This document shows, piece by piece, positions 9,757 to 20,702 of a DNA stretch of 23,532 bases. The translations under genes were made by a program, and so were the position numbers. Source of the DNA: Oppiella nova (Eukaryota; Arthropoda; Arachnida; Sarcoptiformes; Oppiidae); contig CAJPVJ010000534.1 in assembly GCA_905397405.1 (NCBI GenBank), forward strand, positions 1-23,532, read 5' to 3'. A model generated the notes under the pieces. It had not been told where the DNA came from and did not search any database. It was given only the letters and a program-made list of their open reading frames with translations. Every line of letters starts with the position of its first letter. Position 1 is the first letter of the stretch.

Positions 9757-10065
9757 TTAGATTTGGTATATGAGTGGCACTGGTAGCCTATCGGTGATGA
9801 TGATGACGGTGTTGTGTGTTTGGCTGCAAATTGATGCCCGACTACAGCTGGTTGAAGGGGACCAAATAGTTTAGTACCATTTGTTTTGTCGTACAGCAAA
9901 CAAAACAAAATTAAATTTGGCCCGAATTCAACCGGCGCTAAGACAAGCATTCAATTTCATATTGACTTATTTGGTTGGCTCCCAGTGCTCACTAACTCAC
10001 ACACACTCACTCACACACTCATTCGCACTCTAGTTTGCCAGCGTCCCTGTGCTCTCTTTTCTTTC

Positions 10066-10099
<34 letters not shown>
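10066..10099. repeat. (CT)n microsatellite
   Basis: A CT tract of about 17 units, preceded upstream by CTCACACACTCA-type repeats (about 9995-10025). Confidence 0.95.
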
Positions 10100-10101
<2 letters not shown>

Positions 10102-11036
10102 TACTCGGATGACTGCGATGAGTGGTGTCTCTCTCGATGTCTCTCTCTTCCTCGTCTCGATCGCACACTTTTATAACACTGATCTCAATATCAAATAAAA
10201 TGCTACTCAGGCTATGGTTTGGTTGCGAATAAATACATTACAATAGGTTTTTGTCGTCTCTCTCTCACTCGCAGTGTCTTTAATAATACTCATTAAATAT
10301 ACGACACATTCGTTGAGTGAATATTAAAGTGAAAACTAAACTATGCGTTCAAATTGATTGCCAAACCGATAGTTATATTGCGAGATAGAAAATGGTATTA
10401 AATATTATTAGTTAGCGAGTGATGTGTGTTATATCATAGAAAAGGCATTTGTACTCTACTTGTACTGTACGTACGGTTTTGCACAACAATTCTCTCTCTC
10501 TCCCTGAAATTCTTGCGTTTAAAATATAAACTCGTTTTCTCGCAAATGAAAGATAACGACGAGAGTCGAGAATATTCTGTTAATTCATTTGGGAAGATAT
10601 TTATGGAATGGTGTGTCAACTCATTTAAGACTAAATACTGACTTTCTATATAAATATCTGTCTATTTGTTATACAAATTAGTCAATGAGAGTCAGAAACT
10701 ACAGCTAATTATAATTATATATTTTTTGCGCGATAACATGTTTATAGTTAATATGAAATTATTTAATGCTTTTTATCATTCGCTTCTCATTTATCTAAAT
10801 AAGACTTTTCTCTCATTTGATTACTATTTTCTCTTTAAAAGATATTTATATATAATTTATGATATATTATGTTATATTCAGTATTGAGATTTACATTATT
10901 AAAAATAATGCATTAATTATTCAAAAACACAGGGCTTTAGACAGTATTCAAAGCTAAGGAATTTTGCGGTGGAAACTAATAATCATATTTAATGTTTTGA
11001 AATATGAAATCTAATTATAAAATGTTCACCAAAACG

Positions 11037-11052
11037 CTAATGAATTCATTAG
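11037..11052. repeat. 16-bp perfect palindrome
   Basis: CTAATGAATTCATTAG is its own reverse complement. It is followed at once by a partial repeat, aattcatt. It may be chance in AT-rich DNA. Confidence 0.6.
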
Positions 11053-11760
11053 AATTCATTTAAATGTTAGAAATATTTGTCAAAAAAATCATTTCATTAG
11101 ACATATCGCGCAAAACACACTTAGAGTTATATATTTAATAACAGAATTCAGTTACGAGTTAATCCATTATTCTGGTGATTTAAAAACTTTTTTGTTGTTG
11201 ATTTTTGTTTTTGCTTTGTTTTTTGCTGAGAGTTTGTTGTCAGTCGACAGAACTATTTCAAACAATTTCATTAATAATTAATGGCTTTAATGAACACATG
11301 ATATCCACACACAAACACATACACACACCGCACACACACTAGTAATTCACTTAAACATTATTCATTTGTATATTATTTATAAATACATAACAATTCCATT
11401 GCATATGAAAGTTAAGAATTGAATCAATAAATCATATTTGCATTGCATTCCAGTGCCAGCACTTTATTTAATCCCTGTCCACATACATAGATATATTCAG
11501 CACCACTTTAGTGGATTCCTACTCTTGAGCTGGAATCTCATCACTACTTCATTTGTGAACACCATATAAGACATATATAAACGACATAAACCGCAAACAC
11601 ATACATAAGCCATATATACACTGAATCTCAAAAGAGAGTGAATATCAGGCATTGCTTTTCACTGTGTATTATAAAAACTGGAGTTGAAATTAAGTGGCGG
11701 TTCTGTTAGCCATCGACAGAATGATTGTTATAAAATACATATAAAGAATATTCTGTAATA

Positions 11761-12310
11761 ATATTCTGGCGGAGAGTGAGAGTGCATAGAGAGTGAGTGA
11801 GAGGGGAGTCATAGAGCGAAAGCATGCGAGAGAGCGCTAACTCTCGGCAACGAGTTTGGTATACAATACTATTAAACAAAAGTTGTGTCTAATGTCTGGT
11901 TGAGAGCCCGAAAAACTGTACTGCCGTTGGACTGCCAGCGCTCGATCGCATCGGTCTATGACATTAGCGGCTCTGGTATGGCATTGTATGGTATGGTATG
12001 GCCGTGTGTGGTATGGTATGTGAGCGCATGTACACAATGATGATGTGCTGCTGTGGCTGCACTCGAATCCGGAAAAGATGCGTAAAGAGTGGCACAAAAC
12101 ACCCAAATTTAAGGAAATGCACGAAACATTTATTAGTTTAACTTTTCTAGAGTCGAGTGGTAGTCCGCACACACTGTTTGGACTGTTGTGTGTGGCGTTT
12201 GGGGGCACCGGCAGTCAGGCAGCACTTCGGGTACTTTGCTATGTTCTAACTGCTTATGACATACAATATATCTATATTTGCTGTGTTTTCGAGGATTCGT
12301 GAACACAATG
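11761..12310. other. Intron 8 island of higher-complexity sequence with GGTAT repeats; no gene assigned
   Basis: About 11880-12240 has higher GC and few simple repeats, and is open on both strands: a 123-codon frame on the minus strand (11837-12208) and an 85-codon frame on the plus strand (12045-12302). Neither translation resembles a family I know. A pentanucleotide run of GTATG/GGTAT units lies at about 11976-12020, which inflates the minus-strand frame. It could be an unannotated exon, a decayed element or non-coding DNA. Confidence 0.35.
11976..12020. repeat. GGTAT pentanucleotide minisatellite
   Basis: Repeated GGTAT/TGGTA units with interruptions. A shorter run of the complementary unit (ATACC) lies at about 18747-18768. 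Confidence 0.85.
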
Positions 12311-12551
12311 GCAATCCTACAGCTCTAACTAATTGTCTTTATTATTATACACGTCTCCACTATATTTCTCACCCCTTATCTCTCTCTCATTCTCTCTCTC
12401 ACTGTCTGTTTAAGTTGTTTCTGATTTTTCCTCTTCTCTATTACTTTGCTTTTACTTATTTTGCTCTCCTTTTCCTTATATATATATCGCTCTCTCTTTA
12501 CACTCTATTATTAATCGAATCTCTTATATAACTCTTATAACTGTTACACAG

Positions 12552-12584
<33 letters not shown>

Positions 12585-12592
12585 TCTCTCTC
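12552..12592. repeat. (CT)n microsatellite
   Basis: A CT tract interrupted once by an A, followed by short T-rich sequence. Confidence 0.93.
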
Positions 12593-14374
12593 CTCTCTTT
12601 TTCTTATGTTTTTTTGTGAAACCGATAGAGAAGTGATTTAACGATTTTTTGGTACACTTTTTTGTTCTTTAATAAAATAAAAAGTGTATTTTGTTTAAAA
12701 ATAATAAGACATTCTCTCTCTCTCTCCCTCTCAGGCATTGATTTTGTGATAAATTGTAAACCGAAAGACTTGTGTCTCTTTTTGACTATTGATTTTATTT
12801 TGTCGGTATTTTTTTGTGTCTCTCTATCATCGGATTAATTATTATGAATTTGATGTACGGATGACTTCCGTATCACATATACTGATTGATTGCATGAATC
12901 GTTTTTCGCGACCATATTCCGTATGTATTACCATAAAAAGTATGTGATGTACACTGGATTCTGTAGTGTATGTGTGCTCACAGAAATGCCCGGGTACACT
13001 CTCATACACACACACTCATGATTACATGATATGATTTTTAAGATATAATTAGGTGTTTGCAAAATAGGGCTGAGAGCATTCAAATGTGATTATTTTCAAT
13101 CCATTTAAGTGTATTGGGCTCTCAGTGAGTACGCTCTTAATGATTATATTCATACCAAAACGAGTGGCAAAAAATTCAAATCAATTTTGCTTTAAATTTC
13201 AAACGATGTCTGAATTTTAATGGCAAAGAAAATCTCTGCATCTGAGAGGCACAGCATCTCACGCATAGACTATCTCTCTATGTGTTAATTGTAGGCAAAG
13301 TTTTTTGTGCTGTTATTTCTCTCTCAAACAAATCGATATAAAATAGTCTTTTTTATCCATAAATTAACTTTTAGTTAATGGTTGTACACAATGTATGATA
13401 CCGTATATTATACTCGATATTATATAGTCTCACTCGCAGTCTTTGTACGGCATTTGCATTACCTCTTATGCATCGGTAGACCTTTTGTTTAGTGTTTTAT
13501 ATCACAGATTTATTTACATTGTTTTCCAAATGAATTACAATTGTTTTTATTGATAATAATAGTTATACAAATACAAATGAGTAGATATAGTGGGTATGGT
13601 ATATGGGGCGGGTGTGTGTGTGGGGGATGTGTAATATCGCGCCGGTAGTGATCCATCAGAACTCCATACTTCTTTACATTCCATACAGCCTTCAAATACG
13701 GCTTAAATATGGGAACATATAAGAAGATATGGGGTCCGAATGGTCTGTCCATACATACCCTACACATCCATTTCCCGTTGAATATGTATAATACACTCTC
13801 ATTACATGAAGGTAGTGATAGTCTTGTAGCGATATATATGTCCGCGAATTAGTTAATACCGTTCCCTCACATACATACATACACCATAACTTGAGTGTAT
13901 ATTTATAGTTATAATTTATAAATAAGTTATGAAAATTAAACTCTGGAAAAAATATTTACATTAATTATTACTGTTATAGTCATTGTATACACAGTATAAA
14001 GGAATTACATTACGTTTACAAAACAATTGAGAAATTGTTTAATTAGGAGTTTTTCACTCATAGTATTCTCTCCATTAAAACACTTTTTATAATTAGTTTC
14101 TCTTTTGATGTATAAAAGAAAACTCGCTATTCTTATGGTAATTAATAGGCCTTTCGGTCTACCATTCCTCTCGCACATCCATGCCATACACCATACCGTT
14201 CCCATTCGCATCGCACAGCCATTCACTGGTGAACTCCATTTTAAACATAAGATATTTTTGTTGTTATAATTATATCGCAGAAGTTTTTGCCCTTTGCTTA
14301 AGACTTTGGCTGAGAGGGGACCACATGTGCCGACCAGATGGAGGAGCGCACAGACCAAATATTTTTGTTTAACA

Positions 14375-14417
14375 GTCTCTCTCTCTTTCTCTTTCTTTCT
14401 CTCTCTCTCTCTCTCTC
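14375..14417. repeat. CT-rich microsatellite with TTTCT interruptions
   Basis: CT units with several CTTT interruptions. It creates Ser/Leu/Phe- and Arg/Glu/Lys-rich spurious frames on the two strands. Confidence 0.92.
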
Positions 14418-14861
14418 CCACATACATACACACTCCCAGCCTATCCCTAGACATCCACATCCATCCCATGCACTGGTGATCCAAACACACAATTTCTCTC
14501 ATATTTTTCGACTCAAACCATTCGTATAGTAAACCAAACGTTCAGATAATTATTATTTGATTTTTGCCATTAATCCGCATATTTTTCACAGCGTTATTAT
14601 AGAAACAGTTAAAAATTACAATTAGTAGAGTTATTAAACACACAATATTAGGGCCGTAATTGTAGTTAATTTACTGCAAAAAAAATTGAAAAACATTATA
14701 TTTGTACTAATAATTTGCTATTTAAATGACACATCCATTGGGAATGGCAGAGCACTGGTAGTATAAAAACTATTCTACTTTTTATTTTCTCTATTCAAAT
14801 GATAAGCACTTAATAAGTCATATACGAAAAGTCATAGAGTCAGGGTTAGGACCTCTCTATC

Positions 14862-14925
14862 CATCTCTATCTCTCTCTCTCTCCCCATTCTCTCCCATTC
14901 TCTCTCGCATTCTCTCTCTCTCTCG
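14862..14925. repeat. Imperfect CT-rich tract
   Basis: CT runs separated by CCATTCTC units. The CCATTCTC spacing gives a higher-order repeat. Confidence 0.85.
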
Positions 14926-15569
14926 GCATTCAGTAGACATCAGTCATACGAATTGGAAATGGGCTCTAAACCCAAGGCCAGCGCCCGGCTATGCATACAT
15001 ACATTGAGTTAATTTATATGGCTATGAATTTTAAGTTTCCATACATTCATAACTGTGCTTAAATACCCGCTCGTATAGCACTCTAATGGCATGAGATGTT
15101 TAGTTAATGTAGAGTTTAGCTGATAAAAAAAGCAGCGAATGATACAAATGATACAGTACAGTTACTGTTATTGTCGACTGTATGAAACTCACATCACATT
15201 CAAAAACTATAGCGAGTTTTCGATGTCTCAATGCATAAGGCTTCTCAAGAATTAATATATTATAGTATATACAAGATATGAGTCCCTTCTCACTGCAATA
15301 CATGACCGTCAACGCGATATCAATGTTGTGATATGTATACATAAATTTACCATTATCACATTTGTACAGTTATACTGTGAGGCATTCGTGTTGCCCACTA
15401 CGGTATACCACACCACACTCACCTCAACCCAAGCACTCATATATTACCATGCACATACACACAAATTGTTAGCCAAAAAAAGATAGTTTCACAAAATTAA
15501 AAGTATGATTTGATTAGTTTTGTTTGAGAGACACACAACTTGTGGCTACGAGTCCTGTGCGCTCTATGA

Positions 15570-15674
15570 GCTGTGCTCTGCTCCGGGACGGGTATGGGTG
15601 CTGATGCTCTGGTACACCAGTGCTCCACTCCATACCCATATATGGCGAGCTGATGAGCTTCCGGAGCGCACAGC
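15570..15674. repeat. Nested imperfect inverted repeat, possible RNA hairpin
   Basis: The outer arms GCTGTGC...CTCCGG (15570-15586) pair with CCGGAG...GCACAGC (15661-15674). Middle arms TATGGGT (15593-15599) pair with ACCCATA (15634-15640), and CTGGT/ACCAG (15609-15620) sits at the tip. The arms nest in the order expected for a fold of about 105 nt. The patch is GC-rich against its AT-rich surroundings. It could be a small non-coding RNA precursor, a relic of an inverted-repeat element, or chance. Confidence 0.5.
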
Positions 15675-15688
15675 CGTAAATGCTCACC

Positions 15689-15787
15689 AGTTATATGTAT
15701 ATTCAATGTATGGCTCTTTTGACTCCACAGCAAATGCTAAGATTATCTATTTTAAGATTCATTCACATTTACTCAAATGTCTCACTC
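15689..15787. repeat. Diverged dispersed repeat, copy A
   Basis: This stretch resembles 17003-17103: both have attcaatgt, then ctcttttgact, cacag, tatctatttt, gattcattcac and tcaaatgtc in the same order with small gaps. Similarity looks like roughly three quarters by eye. It suggests an old repeat family. Confidence 0.75.

Positions 15788-15791
<4 letters not shown>

Positions 15792-15823
<32 letters not shown>
15792..15823. repeat. (CT)16 microsatellite
   Basis: An uninterrupted CT tract. It is complementary to the GA tract at 15915-15950, 91 nt downstream. Confidence 0.97.
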
Positions 15824-15825
<2 letters not shown>

Positions 15826-15911
15826 CGGCTGAGGACTCCGAATAACTCTAAGCTCTCGTAAGACACAAAAGTCTCGTTCAAACTCACATCGTTGTGTCTG
15901 TGAAAGAATTA

Positions 15912-15914
<3 letters not shown>

Positions 15915-15950
<36 letters not shown>
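15915..15950. repeat. (GA)18 microsatellite
   Basis: An uninterrupted GA tract, the inverse partner of the CT tract at 15792-15823. Between them, AGACACAA (15861-15868) and TTGTGTCT (15892-15899) form a second nested complementary pair. Confidence 0.97.
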
Positions 15951-15951
<1 letters not shown>

Positions 15952-16105
15952 GAGTAGTAAATCTGAGACTTGTCTCTAATGGAAATTATAGGGGGACGGG
16001 ATGTGGTCGCACAGAACGAGCGAAGTAATGACTTTTTTGGCACAAAGTTTTAGACACAAGCAAATTGAGACTCATCTCACTCTCCGCACCTAAATATAAG
16101 ACGGT

Positions 16106-16146
16106 CTCTCTCTCTCTCTCTCACTCACTCACTCACTCACTCACTC
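16106..16146. repeat. (CT)n followed by (CTCA)n
   Basis: A dinucleotide CT run that passes into a clean ACTC tetranucleotide array of about six units. Confidence 0.93.
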
Positions 16147-16590
16147 TCTGCGATTACACACACATATAGTCTATGATGTGATGGTTTGACTGTTTTTATG
16201 TCCATTTTTTGCTCACATCTCCGTTCAGTAGTGTACTCCATATCTCGTGAACCGATCGCTCACTTCTCGGTAGTGAACGTTAGATAACTGCAACACATTT
16301 AACATCACTATTCAATACCAGTACAACCATTGATTGCCTGCCATTCACTGCCAATGTATGGCTCTCTTTGTAGAAATACACACAAGAATATTGCATCAAA
16401 AAGTTTTGGTTGTATTTGCAGTGGAAAACACAGTGTAGTTAACAAACGAAACATTAAGAAAAATAAAGCAAAAAAATGCTTTGACTGTCAGAACACATGT
16501 TTACGCTAACAGTCAGCCAAACACAACACATACACATCATATTTGCCATCATTTTTCATATTCTGCTCATTGATAATTGAATATAAATTC

Positions 16591-16636
16591 TCGTTATTAT
16601 AGATATATACTACTCGTGTATTATAGATATATATCT
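16591..16636. repeat. 24-bp tandem repeat, two units
   Basis: The units share tattatagatatata at an offset of 24 nt, each preceded by ctcgt. Confidence 0.75.
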
Positions 16637-16814
16637 CTTTTATACCATATATTCTGTGCACTCTTTTGCCACTATTTTTATTCATTTTGTACGTAAAGTC
16701 TCGAGTGATTTATTAATGAAATACTCGACTAGTAATACAATTTCCTCTCAAAATAAAAGGACATCACTTAATGGCTCATTAAACAGAGCACTCGAATGAT
16801 ATTTTTTGCTCTCT

Positions 16815-16818
<4 letters not shown>

Positions 16819-16845
<27 letters not shown>
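16819..16845. repeat. (CT)n microsatellite
   Basis: An uninterrupted CT tract of about 13 units in intron 8. Confidence 0.95.
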
Positions 16846-17002
16846 ATCCCTATTCTCTTTTCTGCTATTTTTACACAACAAAAACAATTTCGTTATACTT
16901 TCTCTCAATGTCTGTCTCTGTCTCTCATTGTGTGTAGAAAATCGCAAAATTTTAAGTCAATCTTCTCTGACTTGTATTATGAGAATGGCATACATTTTGA
17001 CT

Positions 17003-17103
17003 CTAAATATATTCAATGTTATGCTCTTTTGACTCACAGAAAGGCACAAAAATTTATATCTATTTTCCCGATTCATTCACTTTTATTCAAATGTCGTCTC
17101 ATT
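17003..17103. repeat. Diverged dispersed repeat, copy B
   Basis: The second copy of the element at 15689-15787, in the same orientation about 1.3 kb downstream. Here the CT tract that follows copy A is replaced by CT-rich but non-repetitive sequence. Confidence 0.75.
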
Positions 17104-17438
17104 CCCTCCTTTCACTGTCTCTTTCTTATATGCTTTGAGTTTTCTTATATGCAATTCAGACCAAGACTTAAGAGGCAAATATGAAATTGAAATGATAGTC
17201 AAAATTTTTGTATACTTTGTATATTCTTGAGATTCTCTCTCACTTTTTTGCCATCTCTTGTGAAATACGATACGATATATAAAATAAATTTCATTACCTC
17301 TCGAGTTCTCGCTCCTTACCAACGATTGTGTGGTTTTCAAGTATTTTTCACCAAAACAATTGTGTATAAAGTTTTTAATAGAAAATTCTTGTGTGCCGTG
17401 TATTTAAATGTTTACAGAATTTTCTCACTCCACTTGAG

Positions 17439-17440
<2 letters not shown>

Positions 17441-17470
<30 letters not shown>
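17441..17470. repeat. (GA)n microsatellite
   Basis: An uninterrupted GA tract of about 15 units in intron 8. Confidence 0.96.
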
Positions 17471-17473
<3 letters not shown>

Positions 17474-18493
17474 TCTAACACGATATTTATTATTTTAAGC
17501 CATTTTTATATTAAACATCTCATCATAATATTGTAATACAAATAGACAAATGAATTGTCATATAATTTGCAGCTATTTTTGCATAAAATATTCATAAGCG
17601 ATAGAAATGGGTTTGAAATTTAAATTTTCTACTCACTGTACCCGTGCCTTGACATCCATTCACACGATTGTGTGTTTCGAGTAGTCTTTTCTCGCATTTT
17701 ATTTGCTTTTTCTTATGGTATGTCATAATGAGATGAATTGAGTCGACATTTACGGCCAGAGCCCTGGCATTCACTGGTGGAGTCACACACGCACTGGAAG
17801 TCAGTTATCATTAATTTGATATAAGAGTTAATTCCTTGTGAACTGAGTGGACACCACTTAATACTGAATTATATGATAACTGTCTCATACGAGAGAGAAT
17901 GGTAGGCGAGAGAGACCGAGAGAGAAAACAGTGAGCGAGAGAGAAATGGGAGTCACATCTTATATGTTTGGATAATGTATTTATTAAATAAGAAAAAATC
18001 GCGTAAAATATAAATCAAAAAATTTATTGTATGGCATATAATAAAATAATCAAACATATACTTTCGGGCGCATTATTCATCAGATTATATAATATAATAT
18101 ATATATAAGTATTTGATTTGAATGACTGTTTATATAACACACGTCTGACTGACTCTCACTCTCATCGATGTCTTTCTCTCACCAAAAATCGTCGCGATTT
18201 TGGCTTTGATTTTGTTGTCGGAATAACTTATAGCGAGAAATATAAGTGAATAACAAAAATATAACTAACAATTAAATGCAAAATAAAAGTGATATAATTG
18301 TTTTTGTAGTGTTAAATATATGCACCTTTATATGCTTGGGACGGATAGTGTTTGTGCCATTTTATATATTCATCGTCAGTACGTGTTTCGTATTTCCATA
18401 GCTTTTTCTGGTGCACAACAGCCCGTCCACCAGCCCTTATATAGTCGTTGGCACATCTCTTACAGTGCTCTACCATTTCTTGAGTTGAGCTGT

Positions 18494-18516
18494 AAGAGAG
18501 AGAGAGAGAGAGAGAG
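18494..18516. repeat. (GA)n microsatellite
   Basis: A GA tract of about 11 units, facing a CT tract at 18595-18611 across 78 nt. Confidence 0.95.
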
Positions 18517-18594
18517 CATCACCAACTATTTGGATATGCCGTGCCCCTTGCCTTAGCTCCCATTCCCTTAATTAATAATTACTCTTACTCTCTG

Positions 18595-18611
18595 TGCTCT
18601 CTCTCTCTCTC
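18595..18611. repeat. Short (CT)n microsatellite
   Basis: A CT tract of about 8 units, complementary to the GA tract at 18494-18516. Confidence 0.9.
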
Positions 18612-19431
18612 CATATGTTATACAATATGATTATGTATTTACTGAAATACATTTCCATTGACTCCCTCCCCATTCTGGGGGTTTTCTATTTAAGTGAATC
18701 CATGTGTTGGTGTTTGTTGTCGGGGGTCTGTGACTCTCTCATCCATGCCATACCATACCATACCATCCGCTTATATGTCGTATATTTTGTATATGTTTGC
18801 AAAATTCTGTGGGCACTGGTAGTTAGTATGACTGTATTTAAGCCTATTCTCTGTGTATTTATCAATTCTGTGGAGGCATTCCATTAAGGGTTAAGTTCAC
18901 AAACACGGAAACATAACATACAAACTATACATACTATATGTGTATAACATGTTATTCCCGTTATATATATGGCCCAGAATTTGAGCGCTTCTGCAGTAAC
19001 TGAAACCATAATTGACTCAATTTATTGATTCATCAATTCTTGTTTTAACAACTTTCCCGTCCCTCTCCCCTCCATCCCCTCCCTCACAGTCTCTATTGTA
19101 TTGTTATTTTAGAGAGTATAAGGAATTTGATGTCAAAATATTATACTTTAAGAATATTCTCCTCCAGAGTCTCATAATATTCTCGTAATAATAGTATCGT
19201 TTGGATATTGTTTTAAATACAATGTTCCGCTGCTATTGAATGTCATTAATTGTTTTGTGCGATAATTAATTAGCTCATAGAATAGGCCTTTAATTTATAC
19301 AATAAATCCCTGTCCTCTCAATTCATTTGCCATTCTCTCTCAGGAATATTCTGTTTAAATGACTCTGAATCGACTCATTCAATAGGGTTTGCATCAAAAT
19401 TTTGAGTTTCAATTATACTCAACACAAATGA

Positions 19432-19434
<3 letters not shown>

Positions 19435-19469
<35 letters not shown>
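19435..19469. repeat. (CT)n microsatellite
   Basis: An uninterrupted CT tract of about 17 units in intron 8. Confidence 0.96.
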
Positions 19470-19471
<2 letters not shown>

Positions 19472-19830
19472 CTAAGCCTCACTGCAATTAATATCCTTTA
19501 TATCCCATTTGAATATCATATTATAAGCTATAATAATAATGGCAGAGATTTGTGTGTATAAAACGAGACAATAGTTAATAAATGTTTAGTTTATGTTTTG
19601 TGTGCAAAACCCGACGCTTTCACTCATTTTAATGCATTGAATCAAATAACACGTCCAATGGTTAAGCATTATTTGGTTATTGTTTTTCCGAAATAATTAT
19701 TGACTTAATAGAGAGAATCCGAGTCCTGAGTGTAAAGAATATTCTGCGCTAAAAAGGCTTAATGTTTTTGAAGTGAACACACATAATCTGCAAATGAATT
19801 ATTTTAGCAAAAATAGTGCCAGAATATTCT

Positions 19831-19857
19831 GCACACACACACACACACACACACACA
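19831..19857. repeat. (CA)13 microsatellite
   Basis: The clearest pure CA tract in the window. It lies just after an AGAATATTCT palindrome (19821-19830). Confidence 0.96.
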
Positions 19858-20373
19858 ATAAACTTATAATAATTTTTGTGCAAAAATCTCTGTTTTTACG
19901 CCAAATTATCTTTTCATATACTGTATAAAGCGGAGTAGAATTGCGAGCAAAAAAATTAGCGCAAAGAGTACAGTATTTTTATTCAATAAATTTTGATTAA
20001 CATTAAGCCCTTTTAATCTCGCACACAAAGACTATTAAGTAATAAATGGCTTTATTATATTTGGCTCGCATTACAATGAACTCTCGTTAGTGTAAACCCT
20101 GTGCCGTTGTATTGGGTTTTATTGAACGCCAGAGAGAAGTGAATAAAAATCTCGTTTTTATTATAATGTAAAGCATATAAACCCCTAACAAACTCATCAC
20201 TCAATACACACATCCATAATAAGTGTGTAAATAGTCGTGTATTTATAGTTTGGCTCACATTTTGAGTGCGATTTTTACAATATAAGGAATGGCGTGTAAT
20301 ATATATTCTGTACGTAAAGAATAATGCCATGAATTTATAGATAATTCTCATGGCTTTCCGTTTAACTCACGGG

Positions 20374-20395
20374 GAGAGAGAGAGAGAGAGAGAGA
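20374..20395. repeat. (GA)n microsatellite close to exon 9
   Basis: A GA tract of about 11 units, about 90 nt upstream of the exon 9 acceptor. Confidence 0.95.
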
Positions 20396-20482
20396 TTGGA
20401 GTTTCTTTCATAATTTCTTTACGCAACTCTTGTATCGAGTTTTATGACTAACAACTGGTTATCTCCCTTTCCCATCTACTAG

Positions 20483-20702
20483 TGCCATGAGAATCCTGTT
20501 AACAAAGTTGGCGCGGACTTGGATTGTGGACGAGAAGAAGGACGACGGCTACACAGCCCTCCATTTGGCGTCGCTCAACAATCACGTGGAAGTGGCCGAA
20601 CTACTGGTGCAACAGGGGAAGGCCAATATGGACCTCCAGAATGTCAACCTCCAGACGCCCCTACATCTGGCCGTCGAGCGCCAGCACACACAGATAGTCA
20701 GA
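20483..20702 (+). CDS. mib1: mib1 exon 9: ankyrin repeats
   Basis: The first base completes Ser699 begun in exon 8, followed by [20 protein letters not shown] (residues from 700). Ankyrin cores [20 protein letters not shown] and [18 protein letters not shown] are nearly the same as MIB1. The exon ends in phase 0 after QIVR, before the donor gtacgt at 20703. The ATG at 20487 is an internal Met and not a start. The acceptor catctactag has a modest pyrimidine-rich stretch upstream (ctccctttcccatct). Confidence 0.96.

Larger units (their letters stand above)
7950..11760. other. Intron 8, 7950-11760: no gene seen
   Basis: This AT-rich stretch carries CT tracts (8366-8404, 9057-9078, 10066-10099) and a CA/CT mixed tract (about 9700-9756). 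GAATATTC occurs at 8348, 8768, 10570 and 11746. A 16-bp perfect palindrome CTAATGAATTCATTAG lies at 11037-11052. About 9760-9960 is less repetitive and richer in GC, but its short open frames on either strand match no family I know. Confidence 0.5.
12311..15540. other. Intron 8, 12311-15540: no gene seen
   Basis: The stretch is AT-rich and carries CT-rich tracts at 12552-12592, 14375-14417 and about 14862-14925. A minus-strand open frame of 165 codons (14005-14502) crosses the CT/GA tract and has no recognisable domain. The 11-mer GGAGCGCACAG at 14342-14352 recurs at 15663-15673. Confidence 0.5.
2678..20482 (+). other. Intron 8 of mib1, 17,805 nt
   Basis: This single intron fills about three quarters of the window. 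It begins with the donor gtatgtct and ends with the acceptor cccatctactag; the flanking exons join in frame inside an ankyrin repeat. The sequence is AT-rich with stop codons in all frames. The open frames present are short, low-complexity or made by CT/GA repeats, and I recognise none as a gene. Its notable contents are microsatellites, two tandem duplications, dispersed repeats and inverted repeats, listed separately. Most other introns here are 62-159 nt. Confidence 0.9.
15951..20482. other. Intron 8, 15951-20482: no gene seen
   Basis: This AT-rich stretch holds many microsatellites (CT at 16106-16146, 16819-16845, 18595-18611 and 19435-19469; GA at 17441-17470, 18494-18516 and 20374-20395; CA at 19831-19857). 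It also has a 24-bp tandem repeat (16591-16636), an ATACC run (about 18747-18768), an inverted repeat at 18182-18203, and four GAATATTC palindromes between 19152 and 19829. No open frame has a recognisable protein. Confidence 0.5.

Noticed and set aside
9790-9830. C/D-box snoRNA suggested by repeated TGATGA
   Set aside because: There is no D box (CTGA) with terminal pairing at a suitable distance; the motif is a simple GAT repeat.
12055-12080. tRNA-like B-box (actcgaatccgg) suggesting a tRNA or tRNA-derived SINE
   Set aside because: No matching A-box, acceptor stem or anticodon arm can be built around it.
14005-14502. Minus-strand open frame of 165 codons as a nested gene
   Set aside because: It crosses a CT/GA tract that yields an Arg/Glu/Lys run, has no recognisable domain, and its Cys/Trp/Met-rich remainder looks like translated non-coding DNA.
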